A stretch of DNA of 5,940 nucleotides, from NCBI GenBank assembly GCA_015663855.1, contig DQRJ01000143.1, forward strand, positions 1 through 5,940, in the 5' to 3' direction. This document shows, in pieces, positions 1 through 4,476 of the stretch (positions are counted from its first letter, which is position 1; each line of letters starts with the position of its first letter). Made by a program: the position numbers and the translations under genes. The notes beneath the pieces were generated by a model. That model did not search any database and was not told the origin of the DNA. It worked only from the letters and a program-made list of their open reading frames with translations. Source of the stretch: Flavobacteriales bacterium (GTDB lineage Bacteria > Bacteroidota > Bacteroidia > Flavobacteriales_D > Sanyastnellaceae).

Positions 1-47
1 CACACGAAAATTTCAGATAATAAGAGAATAGTGACGCTGTAGCGAAC

Positions 48-299
48 TTAGGCTACCTCGACTTGATTTGCAGCTACTCTAACCCAAAGGTGTGCAGCCG
101 CTTCCTTTCTCACTGCAAGAGTCCGTCCACAAGTACAAATCGCCATCGGCCCGTTCAATGGAGCCACGTGCTTTACCTCTACCTCGGACCCGATACAGCA
201 ACCCATTTGCACAAGCGCCATAACCTCCTCGGGGGTATCCACCCTCTCGATTACACCGACTTCGTCGGGCTTTAGGTCACAAAGTTTCTTCACTTGCAT
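48..299 (-). CDS. feoA: FeoA-domain ferrous iron transport protein A
   Basis: This is an 83-residue single-domain protein of the FeoA family, the small cytosolic SH3-like partner of the ferrous iron permease FeoB. The family pattern is clear: an N-terminal 'L.DLKPDEVGVIERV' stretch (residues 7-20), the 'QMGCCIGSEVEV' turn (31-42), 'APLNGP' (46-51) and 'LAVRKEAA' (61-68). The length is that of a free-standing FeoA, not a FeoA-FeoB fusion. The ATG start fits the family N-terminus and lies directly below a strong Bacteroidota-type promoter box. The 47 bases downstream of its stop contain no ATG on the minus strand, so a feoB partner, if present, begins outside the window. In iron-regulated operons feoA commonly precedes feoB, but this cannot be seen here. 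The family call is firm; the exact role is inferred from the family. Confidence 0.93.
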   Translation of the reverse strand: MQVKKLCDLKPDEVGVIERVDTPEEVMALVQMGCCIGSEVEVKHVAPLNGPMAICTCGRTLAVRKEAAAHLWVRVAANQVEVA

Positions 300-302
300 T
301 AT

Positions 303-332
303 GCAAAGATAATCCTAGGTTTCTCTTTTTTC
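303..332 (-). promoter_or_regulatory. Bacteroidota-type promoter of feoA
   Basis: Read on the minus strand, 311-303 is TATCTTTGC, a perfect match to the -7 consensus TAnnTTTG followed by the frequent C. A TTG lies 20 bases upstream (332-330 on the plus axis), at a suitable distance for the -33 element. The expected start of transcription falls within a few bases of the feoA ATG (299), so the mRNA would have almost no leader. No Fur-box-like palindrome was recognised. Confidence 0.6.
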
Positions 333-346
333 AATCCCCTTTTTAA

Positions 347-375
347 GTGATTTTTTAAAAATTTCGTACTTTCGC
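347..375 (+). promoter_or_regulatory. Bacteroidota-type promoter of the flavoprotein gene
   Basis: TACTTTCGC at 367-375 differs by one base from the common -7 form TAnnTTTGC. The -33 element is weak; the GTG at 347-349 is the best placed candidate. Transcription would begin near 380, giving a leader of about 18 bases before the TTG at 398. The AT-rich stretch 313-366 is shared with the divergent feoA promoter. Confidence 0.5.
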
Positions 376-397
376 TCTTCAGGAAATTCTAGAAAAA

Positions 398-1603
398 TTG
401 AAAGTTGCGATAATTGGTGGTGGGGCCGCAGGATTTTTTGCTGCGTTTTCTGTTAAAGAGCATCATAAAGACGCGGAAGTGGTGATTTATGAGAAGTCGA
501 GCAAGCTTTTGGCAAAAGTGAGGGTCTCGGGTGGAGGACGATGTAACGTCACTAACTCTTGCTTCAGTGCTAGCAAACTTTCGAAATTTTACCCGCGAGG
601 TGAAAAGCAGATGAAGAAGGCGTTTTCTGTATTTCAGGCGAAGGATACTGTGGTTTGGTTTGAGGAAAGGGGGGTAAAACTCAAAGCGGAGGACGATAAC
701 AGGATGTTCCCTACCTCAAATAACTCTCAAACCATCATCGATTGCTTCCTCCGAGAAGTGAACGAAAAGGGCATACAAATCGCCACTCAAACGCCTGTAA
801 ACAAGCTTATTTCCACAAAAAACGGTATCACCCTGCGATTCGACAATCGCTCCGAGAATTTTGACAAAGTCGTCATCGCTACGGGCGGCAGTCCCAAGGA
901 AGCTGGGTTTCAATGGCTCAAAGATCTCGGCCACAACATCACCCCACCCGTCCCCTCATTGTTCACTTTCAACATCCCCGGCAACCCTATCCGCAAGCTG
1001 ATGGGTTTAGTCATCGATACAGCTACGGTACGAATTCAGGGTACCAAACTTTCATATACCGGCCCCGTTTTAATGACTCATTGGGGTATGAGCGGACCCG
1101 CTATTCTAAAACTATCCGCGTGGGGGGCTAGAGTTTTGGCAGAAAAAGATTACAATTTCAATATCCAGATTAATTGGGTTTCAATAAAGAACGAGGAGGA
1201 GGTCAATGCTCTTTTAGACAACGAACTCCCTACCATCAGGCGTAAAAAAATCATCAACGCGAATCCGTTCAATCTACCAAACCGTATGTGGACGTTCCTC
1301 CTTCGCAAAGCCGACATATCGCCTGACTCTCTTTGGCTTGAACTCTCCAAGAAAAGCCGAAACAAGCTCATAAACCTCTTACTCAACGACGTATACAAGG
1401 TTTCCGGAAAAACCACTTTTAAAGAAGAGTTCGTCACTTGTGGTGGCATCACCCTCTCCGACCTCGACTTCAATTCGATGGAAAGTCGAGTCTGCCAGAA
1501 CTTATATTTCGCAGGCGAAGTCATCAACGTCGACGGTATCACGGGCGGTTTCAATTTCCAAGCCGCTTGGACTACTGGCTACATCGCCGGTAAACTCCTC
1601 TAA
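398..1603 (+). CDS. HI0933/YhiN/BaiN-family FAD-dependent oxidoreductase
   Basis: This is a 401-residue flavoprotein of the HI0933-like (YhiN/BaiN, 'aminoacetone oxidase family') group, with a Rossmann fold binding FAD. Visible marks are 'IIGGGAAGFFAA' (residues 5-16), the acidic E32 ending the second beta strand, 'SGGGRCNVTN' (44-53, a family signature), 'NRMFPTS' (101-107), 'ATGG' (161-164), 'THWGMSGPAILKLS' (227-240) and the C-terminal FAD-contacting 'GEVINVDGITGGFNFQ' near 373-388. Length is normal and no frameshift is seen. The start is a TTG: the glycine-rich motif begins only seven residues in, and no in-frame ATG lies between it and the promoter. Characterised relatives have differing roles (a bile-acid dehydro-intermediate reductase in gut Clostridia, a proposed aminoacetone oxidase in Streptococcus), so the substrate here is unknown. 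The base composition is patchy: the coding strand is G-rich to about 700, then mostly C-rich, with a G-rich island near 1081-1200. Confidence 0.92.
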   Translation: MKVAIIGGGAAGFFAAFSVKEHHKDAEVVIYEKSSKLLAKVRVSGGGRCNVTNSCFSASKLSKFYPRGEKQMKKAFSVFQAKDTVVWFEERGVKLKAEDDNRMFPTSNNSQTIIDCFLREVNEKGIQIATQTPVNKLISTKNGITLRFDNRSENFDKVVIATGGSPKEAGFQWLKDLGHNITPPVPSLFTFNIPGNPIRKLMGLVIDTATVRIQGTKLSYTGPVLMTHWGMSGPAILKLSAWGARVLAEKDYNFNIQINWVSIKNEEEVNALLDNELPTIRRKKIINANPFNLPNRMWTFLLRKADISPDSLWLELSKKSRNKLINLLLNDVYKVSGKTTFKEEFVTCGGITLSDLDFNSMESRVCQNLYFAGEVINVDGITGGFNFQAAWTTGYIAGKLL

Positions 1604-1621
1604 ATTTCACATTTCGTTCCC

Positions 1622-1629
1622 TACCTTTA
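1622..1629 (+). promoter_or_regulatory. Candidate -7 element for the tRNA-Val gene
   Basis: TACCTTTA followed by CGC is one base from TAnnTTTG(C) and sits 16 bases before the tRNA 5' end, as expected for a short-leader tRNA transcript. No clear -33 element was found, and read-through from the flavoprotein gene only 42 bases upstream is also possible. Confidence 0.4.
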
Positions 1630-1645
1630 CGCCCCAACTCTTACT

Positions 1646-1719
1646 GGGCCATTAACTCAGCTGGTTAGAGTGCTACCTCGACATGGTAGAAGTCACTGGT
1701 TCGAATCCAGTATGGCCCA
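1646..1719 (+). tRNA. tRNA-Val (anticodon GAC), with C33
   Basis: The 74-base sequence folds into a complete cloverleaf with perfect stems: acceptor GGGCCAT/ATGGCCC, D stem ACTC/GAGT, anticodon stem CTACC/GGTAG and T stem ACTGG/CCAGT, with T loop TTCGAAT and discriminator A at 1719. G18G19 are present and G15 can pair with C48. The anticodon loop is TCGACAT, which places GAC at 34-36 and reads valine GUC/GUU codons. The 3' CCA is not encoded. Position 33 is C instead of the nearly universal U, while every other conserved position looks normal. A good terminator follows 13 bases later. Confidence 0.95.
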
Positions 1720-1732
1720 CGAAGGAAACAAG

Positions 1733-1771
1733 AAGCCCCACGCAAACGAAGTTTGAGTGCGGGCTTTTTTT
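1733..1771 (+). terminator. Intrinsic terminator downstream of tRNA-Val
   Basis: AAGCCCCACGCAAAC (1733-1747), loop GAA, then GTTTGAGTGCGGGCTT (1751-1766) form a long stem with one bulged G and one mismatch, followed by a run of T to 1771. It should end the tRNA transcript and possibly read-through from the flavoprotein gene. Confidence 0.85.
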
Positions 1772-1782
1772 GTAACAACACG

Positions 1783-1800
1783 TCACAAATTTATTTGTGA
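1783..1800. repeat. Short palindrome between two terminators
   Basis: TCACAAAT (1783-1790) and ATTTGTGA (1793-1800) are exact inverted copies separated by TT. The form suits either a dimeric DNA-binding-protein site or a small RNA hairpin. No T-run follows on either strand, so it is not a terminator by itself. No gene starts right beside it (the next start is about 200 bases away), and its role is unknown. Confidence 0.5.
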
Positions 1801-1812
1801 AAGGGGTGGTGC

Positions 1813-1847
1813 AAAAAAGCCCGAAACAAGCGACAGCTTGTGGGCTT
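1813..1847 (-). terminator. Minus-strand terminator without an obvious gene
   Basis: On the minus strand the sequence reads AAGCCCACAAGC, loop TGTC, GCTTGTTTCGGGCT, then TTTTTT (ending at 1813): two 6-bp stem blocks separated by a 3-base bulge, plus a T-run. The base of the stem is the same AAGCCC/GGGCTT as in the tRNA terminator, and the two point towards each other. No minus-strand gene ends here; the nearest upstream one on that strand stops at 2912 beyond a plus-strand gene. It may shield the tRNA from antisense transcription or be left over from a lost gene. Confidence 0.65.
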
Positions 1848-1982
1848 CGTAGTTTTCTGAGTAAAATACTGGATCACGAGCGATAGAGAGTAATCATGTA
1901 TTCTTTATAAAACGCGTAAAATCATGAGTTATATTACTTCTTTACACATAACAATTAAAGGGTGAAAAAATTGAAAAAAGCC

Positions 1983-1990
1983 GACTTTTG
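1983..1990 (+). promoter_or_regulatory. Weak candidate -7 element for the acyltransferase gene
   Basis: GACTTTTG matches TAnnTTTG except at the first base and lies 16 bases before the ATG at 2007. No convincing -33 element is seen in the AT-rich upstream DNA (1850-1982), which otherwise holds nothing recognisable. Confidence 0.3.
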
Positions 1991-1997
1991 ATTATTA

Positions 1998-2837
1998 TTG
2001 CGTTTCATGCAACAGCTTCTACCAGAACTAAAAAGCTCACAGTTTCTAGCATACATTCGTTTAGCACAGATAATGCTCATATTAGTATTGTTAGTATCCC
2101 TTAGTGTTATTCTCCGAACAATTTTCTTGCTATTTCCACGACATTACTTCTTAAGGTTCAATGTGAAATTTATTATTTATCCATTTTCACGACTTCTGAT
2201 GAGAGTTATAGGTGTTCGTTTAACTGTAAAAGGTAAAATTGCAACATCTAATTTATTAATCGTAAGTAACCATCAGGGAATAATCGATTCTCTTCTTCAC
2301 ATGGCACTTTCACCTTGTATGGTTATCTCAAACACAGATATAAAAAGTATGAAAGTCATAGGTAAGATAATGGGATTACTCGGATTCGTATTTGTCGATA
2401 GGTCCAGAAGGAAATCTATTAAAGAACTATTAGCACCAACCATAAGAATGATTACCAAATCTAAAGTTAATATGAGTTTTTTTCCTGAAGGGAAGTCAAA
2501 TAATGGAGTCGACATCCATCCATTCAAGGCGCCATTTTTCAAAATCGCTATCGCCTCAAATTCAGGAGTCCAACCTATAGCTTTCAGATGGACTCATGCA
2601 AACGGGAGAAGGTTATCGAAGGAACAATTGCGGGCCTTTACTTACTTAGTAACTGACGGTTCTGCAATCCGACACCTCATAAACATCCTAGGGTTGAGGG
2701 AAAAAAGGCTTCACGTTAAGGTGCTGAGTGAGATTACTCCAGAAGAAATTAGCAAAAAAAACTGGACTAGGAAGGATGTCTCTCAACAATCGGAAACAAA
2801 TATTCGGAAAGCCTTGTTAGAAAATGATTGGTACTAG
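1998..2837 (+). CDS. PlsC-superfamily lysophospholipid (1-acylglycerol-3-phosphate-type) acyltransferase
   Basis: This 279-residue protein carries the four acyltransferase blocks of the PlsC/LPLAT superfamily, which move an acyl chain from acyl-ACP or acyl-CoA onto a lysolipid at the inner membrane. Block I is 'NHQGIID' (91-97; the H92-x4-D97 catalytic pair), block II 'GFVFVDRSRRKS' (129-140), block III 'FFPEGKSNNG' (161-170) and block IV 'VQPIAF' (191-196). A long hydrophobic stretch at about 22-47 should anchor it in the membrane. The given start is a TTG; an in-frame ATG at 2007 (beginning MQQLLPELKSS) is equally or more likely and removes three residues. Block III has K-S where the usual form is FPEGTRS, so substrate choice may differ from textbook PlsC. 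It stands alone, converging on the minus-strand LRR gene, and is more AT-rich than the genes at either end of the window. The exact lipid substrate cannot be told. Confidence 0.88.
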   Translation: MRFMQQLLPELKSSQFLAYIRLAQIMLILVLLVSLSVILRTIFLLFPRHYFLRFNVKFIIYPFSRLLMRVIGVRLTVKGKIATSNLLIVSNHQGIIDSLLHMALSPCMVISNTDIKSMKVIGKIMGLLGFVFVDRSRRKSIKELLAPTIRMITKSKVNMSFFPEGKSNNGVDIHPFKAPFFKIAIASNSGVQPIAFRWTHANGRRLSKEQLRAFTYLVTDGSAIRHLINILGLREKRLHVKVLSEITPEEISKKNWTRKDVSQQSETNIRKALLENDWY

Positions 2838-2911
2838 AAGTTTTTTTCCGAAACCTCTATCCCCAAGTAACATTTTTTTAATTTAGGATACCAAATACTT
2901 ACATCAGTCGA

Positions 2912-3562
2912 TTACTCCACTACAAACTTCTTCTCTACAGATCCATCATCGTAGATATGAAACAGGATCTGGTTCTTCGTTGTTCCTTTTTGGATTCTCC
3001 CTAACACATCTATTGTTCGCAAAAGTTCTTTATTAGGAATGTGTTCTTCTATTGCTGTTCCGCTACAGTTGTTACTGAAATATGCTATGAAGTCTACATA
3101 ATTTGACCAATTACTTGTAGACCAACTACTATTATCAACATTAATACAAGTTAGGTTTGGATTATAAAAAGCCAAAAATGTTGTCATATTAGTATTATTA
3201 CCGTTTCTTAGATCAAGGCTTGTCAGTTGATTGACAGAGCAATCTAATCCAATTAAAGCAGTATTCTGAATTAGGTCAATGCTTGTAAGTAGATTATAAG
3301 AGCAATCTAAATATTCTAAATTAGTAAAATCTTCAATTCCTGTTAAATCAAAAACACCAATTGCCTGACCAGCACCATAAGATAAATCTAAATATGTTAC
3401 AGTATCAATAGCTGATGTAAATACACTATCATCATATTGGATTCCATTACCCATACCATTATTTTCTAAATACGCTTCAAACCAGTTGTCAGGTACATAT
3501 GTCTGCTGACCAAACACGCTCACAGCAAACAAACAAGCTATAGCAGTAATTAATAGTCTCAT
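2912..3562 (-). CDS. Small secreted leucine-rich-repeat protein with type IX sorting tail
   Basis: This 216-residue exported protein starts with a signal peptide (about 1-18, ending VFG before QQ). The 'YVPDNWFEAYLE' segment (22-33) is the usual beginning of Bacteroidota LRR surface proteins. Two to three Cys-type leucine-rich repeats follow at about 56-118 (for example 'NLEYLDCSYNLLTSIDL', 81-97), closed by a cap with 'NLTCINVDNSSWSTSNW' (136-152) and 'FSNNC' (162-166). Residues about 175-216, with 'IDVLGR' and 'IYDDGSVEKKFVVE', match the C-terminal sorting tail of type IX secretion substrates, which is normally cleaved when the cargo is anchored or released outside the cell. It is short for this class, which often has many more repeats, so it may be a reduced paralogue. 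The ligand is unknown. Its upstream region is an exact copy of that of the neighbouring gene at 3616-4098. Confidence 0.85.
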   Translation of the reverse strand: MRLLITAIACLFAVSVFGQQTYVPDNWFEAYLENNGMGNGIQYDDSVFTSAIDTVTYLDLSYGAGQAIGVFDLTGIEDFTNLEYLDCSYNLLTSIDLIQNTALIGLDCSVNQLTSLDLRNGNNTNMTTFLAFYNPNLTCINVDNSSWSTSNWSNYVDFIAYFSNNCSGTAIEEHIPNKELLRTIDVLGRIQKGTTKNQILFHIYDDGSVEKKFVVE

Positions 3563-3566
3563 AACG

Positions 3567-3595
3567 TTGATTTAAGACTTCTAATGTACTTCAAA
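3567..3595 (-). promoter_or_regulatory. Candidate promoter inside repeat copy A
   Basis: On the minus strand, TACATTAG (3588-3581) is one base from TAnnTTTG and would give a leader of about 12 bases before the LRR gene ATG. An alternative pairs TTTG (3595-3592) as the -33 element with TAAATCAA (3574-3567) after 17 bases, but the latter is a poor -7 box. The GAAGT boxes flank or overlap either arrangement, so a regulator bound there would interfere with or position RNA polymerase. Confidence 0.35.
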
Positions 3596-3609
3596 GCCTC
3601 GGCATATCC
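3567..3609. repeat. 43-bp direct repeat, copy A (upstream of the LRR gene)
   Basis: These 43 bases are identical to 4105-4147. Copy A begins four bases before the LRR gene ATG and ends six bases after the stop of the next upstream gene, so it fills nearly the whole intergenic gap. It holds two ACTTC boxes 11 bases apart (3577-3581 and 3588-3592). The sequence match stops sharply at the outer end. Confidence 0.97.
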
Positions 3610-3615
3610 TCGAGC

Positions 3616-4098
3616 TTAAGTTACGGGGACGCTAAGCTGCTTTAGGCTCCTTTTATAATCCGCTTTATTTTTTTTAAGAGTGGAAATAAGCTTTAGGACT
3701 GTATACACAGAACCACCCAATCCCACCACAATTATCATCAATCCACCTATAACACCAATTATAAAACCTCCTGCGTTAAACTCAAAAGAATAATATAGAT
3801 TAGAAGAATTACTACTCCCTGAAGAGGAGCGGGCTTTATTCAGAACTTTATACAGAAATATACCAATAACGCCAAGAGACAACGCCTCACATTTAGCAGC
3901 AGAAACAAGTGCTGTTTTATTCTTTTTTCTAAGCTCCACTTTCAATGCCAACTTCTTGTTTTCAATATTATCTATTGTAGTTGAGTCAGATAATTCTACT
4001 ATACTTATACCTAAGTCGTATGGCTGATTTGCACTAACACCAGCAGAAGCAAATGAAACGGTAGATATAATCGCTAAAACAGTAATAAATATTTTCAT
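3616..4098 (-). CDS. Unrecognised exported membrane protein, 160 residues
   Basis: I do not recognise this family. The N-terminus resembles a signal peptide (1-19 or so, 'MKIFITVLAIISTVSFASAG'). A polar, charged stretch (about 28-66) follows, then a short hydrophobic segment (about 72-86, 'ALSLGVIGIFLYKVL' region), a Ser/Asn-rich linker (91-100), and a strong glycine-rich membrane segment (about 109-138). The tail is Lys-rich (139-152) and ends LSVPVT. This suggests a small inner-membrane protein with a periplasmic N-terminal part and a basic cytosolic tail. No sorting tail, lipoprotein box or catalytic motif is seen. Its first 26 coding bases match those of the LRR gene at 21 positions, and both genes sit under the same 43-bp repeat; the rest of the two proteins is unrelated. 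A clean signal peptide and regular coding frame argue for a real gene. Function unknown. Confidence 0.75.
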   Translation of the reverse strand: MKIFITVLAIISTVSFASAGVSANQPYDLGISIVELSDSTTIDNIENKKLALKVELRKKNKTALVSAAKCEALSLGVIGIFLYKVLNKARSSSGSSNSSNLYYSFEFNAGGFIIGVIGGLMIIVVGLGGSVYTVLKLISTLKKNKADYKRSLKQLSVPVT

Positions 4099-4104
4099 AA
4101 TAAT

Positions 4105-4133
4105 TTGATTTAAGACTTCTAATGTACTTCAAA
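4105..4133 (-). promoter_or_regulatory. Candidate promoter inside repeat copy B
   Basis: The same boxes as in copy A are present: TACATTAG at 4126-4119 (minus strand), or TTTG (4133-4130) with TAAATCAA (4112-4105). Here a TTTC lies 21 bases upstream of TACATTAG (4151-4148), a possible -33 element that copy A lacks, so the two copies may differ in strength despite their identity. Confidence 0.35.
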
Positions 4134-4147
4134 GCCTCGGCATATCC
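4105..4147. repeat. 43-bp direct repeat, copy B (upstream of the 160-residue membrane protein)
   Basis: This is the exact second copy of 3567-3609, offset by 538 bases. It begins six bases before the ATG at 4098. The ACTTC boxes are at 4115-4119 and 4126-4130. Beyond 4147 the sequence shares nothing with the flank of copy A. Confidence 0.97.
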
Positions 4148-4476
4148 GAAAGATGGCTATAAGAACATCTACTCCATTTATCAAGGAAATATCATCCACC
4201 GTATTTGTGGGGTTCTTTAATCTACACTGTTTTGACCTCAACCTATAATGGGAAAACAACGGAGGAGGAGTCTTTTCATGATTCAAACCTATGTGTTAGT
4301 TTTCTAAAAGTTCGAACTAGGGACATAAAATCCGCAACTTTTGCCACGCAAATCACAAATATAAAATTGAAACAACTGTCTTTTCGGTTATCGTTGTATC
4401 ACTCATAATGCGTATTTTTAGGCTTGTGATTACAAAATTCCCATCTGAAAGGCCCCACATTGGTCACTACGGTTAC
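4148..4476. other. Divergent intergenic region, no convincing gene
   Basis: This 329-base region separates the minus-strand membrane-protein gene from the plus-strand ASST gene. A 67-codon open frame on the plus strand (4205-4408, TTG start) has no family resemblance or promoter and is judged spurious. Possible promoter boxes are AACTTTTG at 4336-4343 (plus; one base off consensus, with TTCG at 4311-4314 upstream at a fitting distance) and TATATTTG at 4363-4356 (minus; perfect -7 match but no clear -33). The ASST mRNA would then have a leader of roughly 125 bases. No riboswitch or stable hairpin was recognised. Confidence 0.5.
4336..4343 (+). promoter_or_regulatory. Candidate -7 element for the ASST gene
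   Basis: AACTTTTG followed by C differs from TAnnTTTG(C) only at the first base; TTCG at 4311-4314 lies 21 bases upstream. A second, weaker candidate is TATTTTTA at 4413-4420 with TTG at 4394-4396, which would give a leader of about 50 bases. Confidence 0.3.

Noticed and set aside
1150..1554. 134-codon minus-strand frame inside the flavoprotein gene
   Set aside because: It is antisense to a well conserved flavoprotein and has no family likeness of its own.
2838..2911. Possible bidirectional terminator between the converging acyltransferase and LRR genes
   Set aside because: T-runs are present, but the only upstream stem is three base pairs long, so no terminator can be supported.
3562..3620. 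Integron attC site between the two minus-strand genes
   Set aside because: Facing TAAC and TTAAG pieces exist, but the conserved RYYYAAC and GTTRRRY boxes are absent and no integrase is in the window.
4238..4279. 13-codon minus-strand frame (MKRLLLRCFPIIG) resembling the start of a signal peptide
   Set aside because: It stops at once, has no 43-bp repeat in front of it and no coding continuation in any frame; chance is the simplest explanation.
4261..4279. GGAGGAGGAG followed by an ATG on the plus strand, a strong Shine-Dalgarno look-alike
   Set aside because: The ATG opens only a nine-codon frame, and Bacteroidota rarely depend on such sites.
4310..4330. GTTCGAAC-containing stretch resembling a tRNA T arm, a possible attachment-site remnant of tRNA-Val
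   Set aside because: The flanking bases do not match the tRNA 3' end and no acceptor stem can be formed.
4205..4408. 67-codon plus-strand open frame between the membrane-protein and ASST genes
   Set aside because: It starts with TTG, has no signal peptide, motif or family likeness, and lies where promoters are expected.
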